A DNA stretch of 25,292 nucleotides from Aquificaceae bacterium (GTDB taxonomy: Bacteria > Aquificota > Aquificia > Aquificales > Aquificaceae). The notes under the pieces were generated by a model. That model did no database searches. It worked only from the letters and a program-made list of their open reading frames with translations, and was not told the origin of the DNA. Of this stretch, positions 7,406-15,279 are shown piece after piece (the first letter of the stretch is position 1; each line of letters opens with the position of its first letter). The translations under genes were made by a program, and so were the position numbers. The stretch spans positions 1 through 25,292 of the forward strand of contig WFYM01000018.1 in NCBI GenBank assembly GCA_015490115.1. Reading direction: 5' to 3'.

Positions 7406-7834
7406 ATGTTCACGAAGGAGTTACTCATCTGGCTCCACGTTGTCTTGGCTTCCTTTTGGGTAGGCGGTATGATCTTCCTCTCCTTAGTGGTTGCACCCTT
7501 CATAAGGAGCAGACCCTACAGGAACGAGGTCTTTCAGGAGGTAGGAAGGAGGTTCAGCCTTTACGGAACTTTTTTGACGCTCGGTCTTTTATTCCTCACG
7601 GGCATCGGTATAGCCTACCTCGTCCACGGGGGTCTTGAGAGGAGAACTATAAAAGAGAAGCTTGCCCTTTTTGTGATAATACTCGTCGTTTCCCTTCTCC
7701 ACGACCTTTGGGCCGGTAGGAAGGCTGTTGGGTCCGAGTTCCACAGAAGATGGGCGAGGAACTTGGGTATTGTAAACCTCCTTTTGAGTCTTTTGATGGT
7801 CTACATGGGTGTGAGGATAAGGCTCGGGCTTTAA
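7406..7834 (+). CDS. Small CopD-like four-helix membrane protein
   Basis: A 142-residue protein with four membrane segments (about 7-30, 50-70, 82-102, 118-138). It begins with LLIWLHVVLASFWVGGMIF, the first-helix pattern of CopD/DUF4149-type proteins, with a conserved His at residue 11 followed by WVGG. Relatives are thought to bind heme or copper, or to be of unknown function; the extra His residues (H98, H113) are compatible but not decisive. It lies 11 bp after the permease and 1 bp before the glycosyltransferase. Family assignment is moderate and function open. Confidence 0.7.
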   Translation: MFTKELLIWLHVVLASFWVGGMIFLSLVVAPFIRSRPYRNEVFQEVGRRFSLYGTFLTLGLLFLTGIGIAYLVHGGLERRTIKEKLALFVIILVVSLLHDLWAGRKAVGSEFHRRWARNLGIVNLLLSLLMVYMGVRIRLGL

Positions 7835-7835
7835 A

Positions 7836-8633
7836 ATGAAAGCCCTCGTCTACAGGAGGGGAGGTCTCGGAGACACACTTCTTACCTTTCCTATACTTGA
7901 GATACTGAAAAGGAAAGGCTACAAGGTCACAGCTGTCGGGAACACCGACTACTTTAAGATAGCTAAGGAAGTCGGTTGGGCTGACGAGGTTCTCTCCTTT
8001 ATTCCCGAAGGGGACTTCGACTTCGAAGCTGTGATCTCCTTTGAGGGTAACGTGAGACCCTTCCCGGAGAGAAGGGTTTGGGTAGTCGAGCATTACCTGA
8101 GGTCCCTCGGTCTCGAAGAGGGTTTTTCTTCGGAGCTTCCCTTGGATCCCGCTCCAGCTTCCCCTCTGGAGGGAAAGGTAGTTCTCCACCCGTCGAGCGG
8201 GTCTCCGAAGAAGAACCCTCCCCTTGAGTTGTTCCTCAGGCTCCAAGACTACCTATCGTATATCGGCTTTGACGTCGTTTACCTCATCGGCGAAGCTGAC
8301 GGTTGGCTAAAGGGAAAGGTTAGTCCCTTCGTTGAAACGAACGACCCTTTGTGGATGGCAAAGGCTCTGAAGGGTGCCAAAATTTTTGTCGGACTCGACA
8401 GCGGTGTTTCCCACCTTTCCTCTTATCTCGGGGTCCCCTCGGTGGTTATATACGGACCTACAGATCCCTTAGTTTGGAGACCTTTGGGGAGAAGGGTGTG
8501 GCAGGTTACATTGGGTCTCGAATGCTCGCCCTGTTTCCCTAACGTGTGCGAAGAGAGGGCGTGTTTAAGTGCTGAGAAGCTCCTCGACCGCCTTCTCCCA
8601 CTCCTTGACCATATCCTCGTCCACGTCCACTAA
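7836..8633 (+). CDS. Glycosyltransferase family 9 (heptosyltransferase-like)
   Basis: A 265-residue cytoplasmic, membrane-peripheral enzyme that probably transfers a sugar from a nucleotide donor in lipopolysaccharide core or glycan synthesis. The N-terminal RRGGLGDTLLTFPIL is the acceptor-side motif of the ADP-heptose:LPS heptosyltransferase group. The donor site shows HPSSGSPKKNPPLELF and then GLDSGVSHLSSYLGVPSVVIYGPTDPLVW. A Cys cluster near the end (CSPCFPNVCEERAC) matches the tail seen in many family members. It is shorter than typical RfaF/WaaF (about 340), so the exact sugar is uncertain. ATG 7836 is 1 bp after the previous stop, so translation is coupled. Its last 69 bp lie antisense to the macro-domain gene. 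Confidence 0.85.
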   Translation: MKALVYRRGGLGDTLLTFPILEILKRKGYKVTAVGNTDYFKIAKEVGWADEVLSFIPEGDFDFEAVISFEGNVRPFPERRVWVVEHYLRSLGLEEGFSSELPLDPAPASPLEGKVVLHPSSGSPKKNPPLELFLRLQDYLSYIGFDVVYLIGEADGWLKGKVSPFVETNDPLWMAKALKGAKIFVGLDSGVSHLSSYLGVPSVVIYGPTDPLVWRPLGRRVWQVTLGLECSPCFPNVCEERACLSAEKLLDRLLPLLDHILVHVH

Positions 8634-9071
8634 GACCACCTTCTCCAGACAGCGAGCTTTAAATTCCTTTATCTCCTCCACCATGGCTTTTGCTGCGACC
8701 TCTTTCGGGACCCTACCCACACCCGTCCCCATACCGGGGAAGGCTATACTTCTGAAGCAAAGCTCGTCAGCGAGCTTCAAAGCTGCCCTTACTGCCCTCC
8801 TTACCTTCTCTTCGGTGGTTCTCATGGCAGGCTCTTCCATCGTCGGGGCGTGTATGACCCCTTTGAACTTCAGCTTCCCAGCAGTTGTGAGGACCGCTTC
8901 GCCGACCGGTACGGGAGCTTTAGAGAGGGCTTCCCTCTCTATCTCCTCGCCTCCGAACCTCTTTATGACCCCCGCGACACCTCCCCCCATGTAGCCTTGG
9001 CTGTTAGCCGGGTTGACTATGACCTCCGCATCGACCTCGAGTAGGCTACCTTTCTTTATCTCAACCTCCAT
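8565..9071 (-). CDS. Macro-domain (ADP-ribose-binding) protein
   Basis: A 168-residue protein consisting of a single macro domain. The binding loops are visible: VNPANSQGYMGGGVAG (about residues 19-34) and FPGMGTGVGRVP (about 109-120). Such proteins bind ADP-ribose or hydrolyse ADP-ribosyl groups or O-acetyl-ADP-ribose. The partner enzyme is not evident here. It follows the 73-residue unknown gene with 8 bp between them, on the same strand. The ATG is preceded by TATAAT 7 nt upstream, which overlaps the stop of that gene, so it may have its own leaderless transcript. The 3' end overlaps the glycosyltransferase gene antisense by 69 bp, and both tails look like genuine protein. Confidence 0.88.
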   Translation of the reverse strand: MEVEIKKGSLLEVDAEVIVNPANSQGYMGGGVAGVIKRFGGEEIEREALSKAPVPVGEAVLTTAGKLKFKGVIHAPTMEEPAMRTTEEKVRRAVRAALKLADELCFRSIAFPGMGTGVGRVPKEVAAKAMVEEIKEFKARCLEKVVLVDVDEDMVKEWEKAVEELLST

Positions 9072-9078
9072 ACGAAAG

Positions 9079-9084
9079 ATTATA
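9079..9084 (-). promoter_or_regulatory. -10-like TATAAT, 7 nt before the macro-domain start
   Basis: On the minus strand TATAAT ends 7 nt before the ATG at 9071 and includes the TAA of the upstream small gene. It overlaps a 10-bp palindrome TATACGTATA (9081-9090). No Shine-Dalgarno site precedes the ATG, which favours leaderless initiation. Confidence 0.4.
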
Positions 9085-9301
9085 CGTATATTGCTTCCGT
9101 TATCTCACCCAAACCGTGGCTTAGCCTCATGAGTATGTGCTTCGCCCTTACCGTATTTTTGGGTATCTCCACCTTCTCCCCTCCCTCCTTCACGACAACT
9201 ATCCTGTCCTCCTCTACGACCACCTCCTTCACAGGCTTTCCAGTTTTGGAGTCGTATATCAGCTTCTCCCTGATCACCTCTCCCGAAAACTTCTGACCCA
9301 T
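9080..9301 (-). CDS. Small conserved-looking protein, function unknown
   Basis: A 73-residue protein with no signal peptide or membrane segment. Residues 1-50 look like a beta-rich fold (alternating Val/Glu/Lys with Gly turns); the rest is helical. I do not recognise a family. It is taken as real because the ATG at 9301 has a near-perfect Shine-Dalgarno site (AAGGAGGTGGAG, about 2-7 nt spacer), the codon use matches neighbouring genes, and it fills the only space between hisF and the macro-domain gene. It is divergent from hisF with a 39-bp spacer. Confidence 0.65.
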   Translation of the reverse strand: MGQKFSGEVIREKLIYDSKTGKPVKEVVVEEDRIVVVKEGGEKVEIPKNTVRAKHILMRLSHGLGEITEAIYV

Positions 9302-9328
9302 GGCTCCACCTCCTTGAATTGAATATCG

Positions 9329-9334
9329 TAAAAT
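9329..9334 (+). promoter_or_regulatory. -10-like TAAAAT, 6 nt before hisF
   Basis: TAAAAT occupies -12 to -7 of the hisF ATG. The hisF start is fixed by family conservation and has no Shine-Dalgarno site, which makes this one of the best leaderless candidates. No clear -35 box is seen. Confidence 0.5.
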
Positions 9335-9340
9335 TTTCCC

Positions 9341-10096
9341 ATGCTCGCGAAGAGGATAATCCCCTGCCTCGACGTGGACAGGGGAAGGGTCGTGAAGGGG
9401 GTAAAGTTTGTGAACTTAAGGGATGCGGGCGATCCCGTTGAGGTGGCGAAGAGATACGAAGAGGAAGGTGCTGACGAACTCGTCTTCCTCGACATAACGG
9501 CTTCAGCTGAGGGAAGGGGGATAATGATAGAGGTGGTAAAGGAGGTAGCCCAGACCGTCTTCATGCCCTTTACGGTCGGGGGTGGCATAAGGACCTTGGA
9601 GGACATGAGGAAAATTTTAGAAGCTGGAGCGGATAAGGTGTCCGTGAACACCTCAGCTGTCAAGAACCCGAAGATAGTGGAGGAGGGGGCGAAAGCCTTC
9701 GGCTCCCAGTGCATAGTGGTCGCCATAGACGCTAAGAGGAAAGGAAAAAGCTGGGAGGTTTACATAAACGGGGGGAGGACGCCGACGGGACTCGACGCGG
9801 TTGAGTGGGCGAGGAGGGTGGAGTCCCTCGGTGCGGGTGAGATACTCCTCACCTCCATGGACAGGGACGGGACTAAGGAGGGATACGATATAGAACTTTG
9901 CAAGGCTGTAGCCGAGGCTGTGTCCATACCAGTTATAGCTTCGGGTGGTGCGGGAAAGAAGGAACACTTCTTTGAGGTCTTCGAAGAGGGGAAGGCGGAC
10001 GCTGCCCTTGCAGCCTCCCTCTTCCACTTCGGTGAGGTCACGATACCCGAGCTGAAGAGCTACTTAAAAGAGAAGGGGATCAACGTCCGCCTGTGA
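9341..10096 (+). CDS. hisF: Imidazole glycerol phosphate synthase subunit HisF
   Basis: Cyclase subunit of IGP synthase. With the glutaminase HisH it converts PRFAR and ammonia into imidazole glycerol phosphate and AICAR in histidine synthesis. The 251-residue length is typical. The start [20 protein letters not shown] is characteristic and contains catalytic Asp11; the second catalytic Asp is at 130 ([10 protein letters not shown]). Phosphate-binding loops are seen as [11 protein letters not shown] and [11 protein letters not shown]. No other his gene is in the window, so the pathway genes are dispersed, as is known for Aquifex. The start has TAAAAT 6 nt upstream and no Shine-Dalgarno site. 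The 3' end overlaps the convergent envelope gene by 17 bp. Confidence 0.97.
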   Translation: MLAKRIIPCLDVDRGRVVKGVKFVNLRDAGDPVEVAKRYEEEGADELVFLDITASAEGRGIMIEVVKEVAQTVFMPFTVGGGIRTLEDMRKILEAGADKVSVNTSAVKNPKIVEEGAKAFGSQCIVVAIDAKRKGKSWEVYINGGRTPTGLDAVEWARRVESLGAGEILLTSMDRDGTKEGYDIELCKAVAEAVSIPVIASGGAGKKEHFFEVFEEGKADAALAASLFHFGEVTIPELKSYLKEKGINVRL

Positions 10097-10880
10097 TGTT
10101 CCCTGCAAGCTCCCTCCTAAGGTAGCAGGCGAAACCGCTCCCCAGTATCTTCGAAGCCACGAACCTCGCCCTCTCCTTTGCGACCTCCCTGTTCCTATCC
10201 GGGTCCTTAGTCTTCCCGTCAGCTATGCCGACGACCCTGACTATAGGTCTGAGACCTATCCTCCTCAAACCTTCGAGGACCTCTTTTACGTTTTCGAGGT
10301 TCACGTCCTCCGTCTTTGCCCTCGCGTAGGGGAAGAGGATCGAGTACTTCGCCACGAGGACGTAGACTTTTTTGGGTTTTGTGACCTCACCTCCCGATAT
10401 CTCAGGCTCCTCGAAGGGACCCCTAACCAAGTAGGCTACCTCAAGCTCGTCGCCGGGGTCGAGGGGAGGGAGCTTCACGACCGCCGAGTCTTCCCTGAGG
10501 TCCGCGGGGAAGAGGTATACAGGTTCGAGTATCAGCGGTCTCCTCGATATTATTTTGCTCGCGACTATCGAATCCTCTATAACCCTCCCCCTCTGGAGAA
10601 GGCTCGCCCCCTCCACCTTTTCAATCGAGACGTTCCTGATCTTCAGGTTTACCCTGTAGAGGTTGCCTTCGAGCTTCTCCACAGACACTTCTTCCCTTAA
10701 GGAGGGGACCTTCTCCAGCTCCCTCGTGCTGACGGGTATGAAGACGAGAACGTCAGCCCTCCTGTAGACCTTCCCCTCGACCTCCACAGTCTTCGACTCC
10801 ATCTCGAGGGAGACGTCAACGGAGGAGGGGCAAAGACCGAAAGACAAAGAAGCTGTAATTATCAGGAGGAGTGCCAACAT
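10080..10880 (-). CDS. Exported protein with OmpA-like C-terminal region
   Basis: A 266-residue protein with an N-terminal signal peptide ([17 protein letters not shown]), a beta-rich middle (about 20-190) and a C-terminal stretch (about 195-255) resembling the OmpA peptidoglycan-binding domain: a residue pattern V..V..GLRRIG....VRVVGIADG......N..VA..RA..VAS. The match is partial, so the domain call is tentative. Two cysteines, near the signal cleavage site and near residue 252, could pair. The ATG lies 3 bp after the L,D-transpeptidase stop, so both are one operon and probably act together on the cell wall. The 3' end overlaps hisF by 17 bp. Confidence 0.6.
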   Translation of the reverse strand: MLALLLIITASLSFGLCPSSVDVSLEMESKTVEVEGKVYRRADVLVFIPVSTRELEKVPSLREEVSVEKLEGNLYRVNLKIRNVSIEKVEGASLLQRGRVIEDSIVASKIISRRPLILEPVYLFPADLREDSAVVKLPPLDPGDELEVAYLVRGPFEEPEISGGEVTKPKKVYVLVAKYSILFPYARAKTEDVNLENVKEVLEGLRRIGLRPIVRVVGIADGKTKDPDRNREVAKERARFVASKILGSGFACYLRRELAGNITGGR

Positions 10881-10883
10881 CTT

Positions 10884-12110
10884 TCACCCTCCCTCTCTGA
10901 ACTCTTCCCTCAGTATCTTAAGTTTCTTTCCTTCTTTTATAATATAAAGTCTCTTTATGCCCTCGTCCGAGTATCTGTCAGACCTGTATATTTGACGGAA
11001 CTCCGCAACGTAATACTCAGCCTCTTCAGAGAGACCCCTCCTGAAGGCGAGGACCGTGAGGTTTTCTATCTTGACGTCTATCCACCTCTTGTTCTTTATC
11101 ACCCTCCTCTTGTAATCCCTCCACTCCTTTATGCCACCTCCCTTCCAAGTGAACCTGTCCGAATAAAAGGAGAGGAACCTTTCGACGTCCTTTTCTTCCC
11201 AGCTCCTTTCCCACTCTTCGAGGAAGCTCTTTATGTTTTCCGTCTTTAGCTTATCCGGTATCGCCTTGTATATGGCTATTAATGTGTTTCCGGGCTTTAT
11301 GCTCTTTACTATGGTCCTCAAGTCCTCGTTGTTCGCAACGACGCAACCCCTCGTGCTGAAGGGTATCCTGTTCCTGTTCTCCTCCTCGCTACCGTGGAGC
11401 CATATACCGCTCCCTCCTTTTTTGAGGAGCCTGTCGACAGGGTTCGGATAGTTGAGGACCACAGCTATCCCCCCGTATATCTTTGGGAGCCTCTCTGGGG
11501 GAATGAACCTCGTGAAGTAGTAAATACCTTCCGGAGTCCTCCTGTCCCCCTCCTTCCACTTGTCACCCCAGTCCTCTCCGGTGGTTACCGGGTAGAGACC
11601 TTTCAGCCTCTTCCCCTCGTATATGAGGAGATACTGGGACATCTTCTCAACGAGGAACACAACCTTGCCTTTCGGGTTCTCCACAACGACGGGAGGGGCT
11701 TTTTCGAACCTCTTTTTCAGTATCTTCGTTATCTTCTCCCTGTATACTTCCGGGTTTTTGACCTTTCTTATGAGTTCGTTGAACCTAAAGTAAGAAGGGT
11801 TGTATCTTGGCTCGAGTTCTATGGACCTTAAATAGCTCCTTATTGCACCTTCGAGGTCCCCCCTCAGCTCCTTTACCAGCCCCTCCGCGTAAAAGTCCAT
11901 GTATTTGGGAACCTTGACTTCGAGACCCTCGGTTATGCCCTTTATAAGGTATAGGTCTACCTCCGTAGCCTTCCCTTTAAGGAACCTCTTAAAAGAAGGT
12001 ATGGGGTCTCCCCTCTCGAGGGGACCGAAAACGTCCCCGCCCCACGAAAGGACTAAGATACTGAGGAAAGCCAAAACCCCCCTCATGCTCAAACTAAGTT
12101 CTTTTAACAC
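10884..12110 (-). CDS. L,D-transpeptidase (YkuD) with C-terminal NTF2-like domain
   Basis: Periplasmic enzyme that makes 3-3 or 1-3 cross-links in peptidoglycan, or attaches proteins to it. It is 408 residues long from GTG 12110. Residues about 9-26 form a signal peptide, then there is a TPR-like helical part (about 60-115). A YkuD catalytic domain (about 143-275) carries IWLHG and then STRGCVV, with catalytic Cys256. An NTF2/SnoaL-like domain follows (about 290-400), the layout of the Cds6/YafK-type family. The GTG start has TATACT 8 nt upstream, consistent with near-leaderless initiation; the internal ATG at 12086 would give a more usual signal peptide and cannot be excluded. Operon with the OmpA-like gene. 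Confidence 0.88.
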   Translation of the reverse strand: MLKELSLSMRGVLAFLSILVLSWGGDVFGPLERGDPIPSFKRFLKGKATEVDLYLIKGITEGLEVKVPKYMDFYAEGLVKELRGDLEGAIRSYLRSIELEPRYNPSYFRFNELIRKVKNPEVYREKITKILKKRFEKAPPVVVENPKGKVVFLVEKMSQYLLIYEGKRLKGLYPVTTGEDWGDKWKEGDRRTPEGIYYFTRFIPPERLPKIYGGIAVVLNYPNPVDRLLKKGGSGIWLHGSEEENRNRIPFSTRGCVVANNEDLRTIVKSIKPGNTLIAIYKAIPDKLKTENIKSFLEEWERSWEEKDVERFLSFYSDRFTWKGGGIKEWRDYKRRVIKNKRWIDVKIENLTVLAFRRGLSEEAEYYVAEFRQIYRSDRYSDEGIKRLYIIKEGKKLKILREEFREGG

Positions 12111-12118
12111 GATATTTT

Positions 12119-12124
12119 AGTATA
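12119..12124 (-). promoter_or_regulatory. -10-like TATACT, 8 nt before the L,D-transpeptidase GTG
   Basis: On the minus strand TATACT ends 8 nt before GTG 12110. It lies in the 18-bp divergent spacer next to the signalling gene at 12129, whose own -10 candidate (TAGTAT, 12118-12123) overlaps it. The spacing supports the GTG start and a very short or absent leader. Confidence 0.35.
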
Positions 12125-12128
12125 ACCA

Positions 12129-14948
12129 ATGGAAAGAAGCGAGATCTTCGAAAAGATACCCGCTGCAGTTTACAGGGCTGTTGTTGAGGTGAGCGGAGAG
12201 GGTGTAAGTGTAAAGGAGGTTGACTTCCTCACACGCTGGGTTGAGAAGCTGACAGGCTGGAGTGCGGAGGAGATAAAGGGGGACCCTGAGTGGTGTTTGA
12301 AGAACGTCCATCCAGACGACCTCGAGGAGTTTCTAAAAGTGTGCAGAGGTTTGAGCTTGGATCGGGGACCCGCGACGAGGGTCTTCAGGTTCAAAAGAAA
12401 GGACGGGAGCTACGCCTATATTCGGGACACCCTAATCCCGGTTTCTTCGGAAGGAAGGAAGTTCGAGGTCGTAGGTGTTTGGGAGGACGCGACGAAGGAA
12501 AAGGAGCTTTTCGATGTCTTCACAGCCCTCAACTTCGCATCGGGCATAGGTGTCCTCGTCTACAGGGACAGGATAGTTTACGCGAACAGGGCTGCTCAGG
12601 AGATACTCGGATACCCCGAAGAGGAGCTGAAGAGAAGGAGCGTTGACCAGCTCGTCGCTTACGAAAACAAGGAGTGGGTGAGGGAGATAATAAAAAGACG
12701 TTTGAAAGGTGAGAGGTTCAGGTCCACATACGCTAACGTTCCCGTCACTACAGGCGACGGCAGGGTCAAGGAGGTCTTCGCCTTCAGCGAAACGATCTGG
12801 TGGGAGGGCAAGCCCGCAGGTTTTATCCTCTTCGTCGATGTGACGAAGAAGAGCAAATTCGAGCGTATGTTCGGGGTTCTCAAAGATCTCAGCCGTATAG
12901 TTTCCGAGGTGGGCGACGAGCTTGAACTCTTAAAGGAGGTGGCGAACCTCCTCGTCGACAAAGCTAAGTTCAGGATGGTTTGGGTAGGTATCCCGGAAAA
13001 GGGAAGCATCACTCCCCTTGTTGTCCGCGGTGAGGTGGGGGACGTTCCCGAAGGCGGGAAGCTTTCCGAAAGGGCTGTGAAGGAGGGGGTCATAGTCATA
13101 AACCCGGACACGAGGAGAAACCCGAAGCTGAAGAGGTGGCGGGACCAGATGGTAAGGAGGAAGCTCCTCTCTTCTTGTGCCATACCGATCATGAGGGGAG
13201 GGAAGGTAGTTGCGGTAATAAACATATACTCCCAAACTCCCAACATGTTCACCGAGGAGGAGATCGAGTTCCTGAAGGAGGTCCAAAGGGAGATATCCTT
13301 CGCCATGGAGAGGATAGGCAAGGAAAAGCATATGAAGATAGTAAGCACAGCTGTTGAGAAAGCCCACGACTGGTTCCTCGTAACGGACGAGGAGGGGAAC
13401 ATACTTTACGTAAACAGGGCTGTTGAGGAGATATCGGGCTACTCGGCGGACGAGCTGATAGGCAGGAAGCCGAGTGTCTTCAAGTCGGGCTACCACACAA
13501 CCGAATTTTACAAAAGACTCTGGGAGACGGTAAGGGCTGGAAAGATCTTCGAAGCCATGTTCGTAAACAGGAGGAAGGACGGTGAGATCTTCTATCTTGA
13601 GCAGACGATAGTTCCCGTAAAGATAGGGAAGGGGGAACTCAGGTTCGTCGGCATAGGTAGGGACGTCACCTCAGAGAAGATGCTCCAAGAGGAGGTGGCG
13701 AGGCTAAGGTATATGGACGTCGTGACCCACCTCCCGAACAGGGAGGGGTTCTTGGCGAGCGTAGAGACAGCCATCGAAAGGGAAAAGGATAGCACCCACG
13801 TCCTCATGGTAATAGACCTTCACAACTTCGCCTCCATGAACCAGTTCTACGGGACGAAGACGGGAGACGAGATCTTAAGGAGGGTAGCCCAGTTCCTAAA
13901 GAGCAGTCTCTTCAGGAGGGACATAGTGGCGAGGGTAGGTGCTGACGAGTTCGGCATACTCGCCAGAAACGTGGGTGAGAAGGACATAACCACACTGATG
14001 GAGAAGATCCTTTCCTTGACTAAATACCCGATAAAGACGGGTCGCGAGACGGTTCTCCTCACACTCAACGTGGGAGCTTCCGTTTATCCTAAGGACGCTG
14101 AGACGGTTACCGAACTCTTCGAAAAAGCTTACACAGCCCTCTCCTTTGCGAAGAGGGAAGGGGAGAACACCTACAGGTTCTTCAGCAGTGACATAAACGT
14201 GATGGTAACCGAATACTTCAAGTTAAGGGAGAGGCTCGAGAGGGCTGTGGAGGAGGACAGGTTCCTTCTCTACCTCCAGCCCTTTTACTACACGGATACG
14301 AGGAAGATCGCAGGCTTCGAAGCACTAATAAGGCTGAGGGAAAACGGAAAAGTTTTAACTCCCAAGGACTTCATCTTCGTCCTCGAGAGGACGGGTCTCA
14401 TGAGGAGGGTGGAGGACTCCCTCCTCGACAAAATAGGGAGGTTCGCGGAGGGTCTGGAGGATAGCGTTTGCGTTTCCTTCAACGTATCTCCTAAGAGCTT
14501 CAGGGACCCTTCCTTCCTCGAAAAAGTGGAGAGCGTAGCGAGAAAAACAAAAGGCAGGCTCATGCTCGAGATAACGGAGAGGCTCTTGGTCGAGGAGCCT
14601 GATCACGCGAGGAGATTTTTAAGCACCGTCAGGGAAGCTGGGGTGAAGGTCGCCATAGACGACTTCGGGACGGGATACTCCTCCCTCGCTTACCTTGAGA
14701 CCCTTCCCGTCGACGTCCTCAAGATAGACATGGAGTTCGTCCACAGGATGACCGAAAGCCCGAAGAGCCTCGCCATAGTTGAGACGGTAATAAGCTTGGC
14801 GAGGAGACTCGGCATGCAGACCATAGCTGAAGGTGTGGAGACGGAAGAGCAGCTAAACCTCCTCAGGGTCCTCGGTTGCGATATGGTCCAAGGGTTCCTC
14901 TTGGCGAGACCCATGGAGGAGTCTCAGGCGAAGAGACTTCTTGTATAA
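12129..14948 (+). CDS. PAS-PAS-GAF-PAS-GGDEF-EAL signalling protein (probable c-di-GMP phosphodiesterase)
   Basis: A 939-residue cytoplasmic sensor with no membrane segment. Order: PAS (about 5-115), PAS (120-245), GAF (255-395), PAS (400-520), GGDEF (530-685), EAL (690-939). The GGDEF signature reads GADEF (residues 604-608) and the upstream I-site reads FRRD instead of RxxD, so cyclase activity is doubtful and the domain may only bind GTP. The EAL domain looks intact: EAL at 731-733, EITERLL, IDDFGTGYSS with D844-D845, and AEGVET. The expected net activity is c-di-GMP hydrolysis controlled by PAS/GAF ligands, which could govern pili or attachment. ATG 12129 has no Shine-Dalgarno site and only a weak TAGTAT upstream. 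The TAA stop lies inside the -10 box of the next gene. Confidence 0.93.
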   Translation: MERSEIFEKIPAAVYRAVVEVSGEGVSVKEVDFLTRWVEKLTGWSAEEIKGDPEWCLKNVHPDDLEEFLKVCRGLSLDRGPATRVFRFKRKDGSYAYIRDTLIPVSSEGRKFEVVGVWEDATKEKELFDVFTALNFASGIGVLVYRDRIVYANRAAQEILGYPEEELKRRSVDQLVAYENKEWVREIIKRRLKGERFRSTYANVPVTTGDGRVKEVFAFSETIWWEGKPAGFILFVDVTKKSKFERMFGVLKDLSRIVSEVGDELELLKEVANLLVDKAKFRMVWVGIPEKGSITPLVVRGEVGDVPEGGKLSERAVKEGVIVINPDTRRNPKLKRWRDQMVRRKLLSSCAIPIMRGGKVVAVINIYSQTPNMFTEEEIEFLKEVQREISFAMERIGKEKHMKIVSTAVEKAHDWFLVTDEEGNILYVNRAVEEISGYSADELIGRKPSVFKSGYHTTEFYKRLWETVRAGKIFEAMFVNRRKDGEIFYLEQTIVPVKIGKGELRFVGIGRDVTSEKMLQEEVARLRYMDVVTHLPNREGFLASVETAIEREKDSTHVLMVIDLHNFASMNQFYGTKTGDEILRRVAQFLKSSLFRRDIVARVGADEFGILARNVGEKDITTLMEKILSLTKYPIKTGRETVLLTLNVGASVYPKDAETVTELFEKAYTALSFAKREGENTYRFFSSDINVMVTEYFKLRERLERAVEEDRFLLYLQPFYYTDTRKIAGFEALIRLRENGKVLTPKDFIFVLERTGLMRRVEDSLLDKIGRFAEGLEDSVCVSFNVSPKSFRDPSFLEKVESVARKTKGRLMLEITERLLVEEPDHARRFLSTVREAGVKVAIDDFGTGYSSLAYLETLPVDVLKIDMEFVHRMTESPKSLAIVETVISLARRLGMQTIAEGVETEEQLNLLRVLGCDMVQGFLLARPMEESQAKRLLV

Positions 14949-14949
14949 T
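14944..14949 (+). promoter_or_regulatory. -10 TATAAT at -12 to -7 of the MTH1187-type gene
   Basis: A perfect TATAAT ends 6 nt before ATG 14956 and contains the TAA stop of the preceding signalling gene. This is the spacing for transcription starting exactly at the ATG. No Shine-Dalgarno site or -35 box is apparent. Confidence 0.5.
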
Positions 14950-14955
14950 ATCACC

Positions 14956-15279
14956 ATGAGCTTCCTCGTCTTCGTGAGCATGACACCCATAGGGAAAGGA
15001 GAGAGCGTGAGCAAATACGTTGCCAAAGTCGTCGACGTCATAGACAGGTCCGGACTCCCCTACGTCCTCACCCCCATGGGGACCATAGTGGAGGGGGAGA
15101 GCTGGGAGGAGGTGATGGAGGTCTTGAAGAAAGGCTTCGAGGAGATGAGGAAGGAGTGTCCGAGGATATCCATCACCATGAAGATAGACTACAGGGAGGG
15201 GAAGTCGGGAAGGATAAGGGCGAAAGTCGAGTCGGTTCAGGAGAAGCTGGGGAGGGAGCTGAAGACCCTCAAAGGGTGA
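14956..15279 (+). CDS. MTH1187 family thiamine-binding protein
   Basis: A 107-residue cytoplasmic protein of the MTH1187/YkoF-like family, small ferredoxin-fold proteins that bind thiamine or related pyrimidines. Visible family features are the N-terminal FVSMTPIGKGESVSKYVAK, the central LTPMGTIVEGESWEEVM and the C-terminal ISITMKIDYREG. I place the start at ATG 14956 because the family begins at this Met; an upstream ATG at 14941 would add five residues not typical of it. TATAAT sits 6 nt upstream. The 3' end overlaps the convergent permease gene by 11 bp. No thiamine biosynthesis genes are nearby. Confidence 0.88.
   Translation: MSFLVFVSMTPIGKGESVSKYVAKVVDVIDRSGLPYVLTPMGTIVEGESWEEVMEVLKKGFEEMRKECPRISITMKIDYREGKSGRIRAKVESVQEKLGRELKTLKG

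Noticed and set aside
9081..9090. TATACGTATA palindrome as an operator for the macro-domain gene
   Set aside because: Only 10 bp, AT-rich, and it falls within codons for the end of the small upstream gene, so it is not distinctive enough alone.
12659..13496. Long minus-strand open frames (about 190-250 codons) inside the PAS/GAF protein
   Set aside because: Composition is that of a reverse-frame shadow (Ser/Thr/Leu-rich, no domain), and the + strand encodes clear GAF and PAS domains there.
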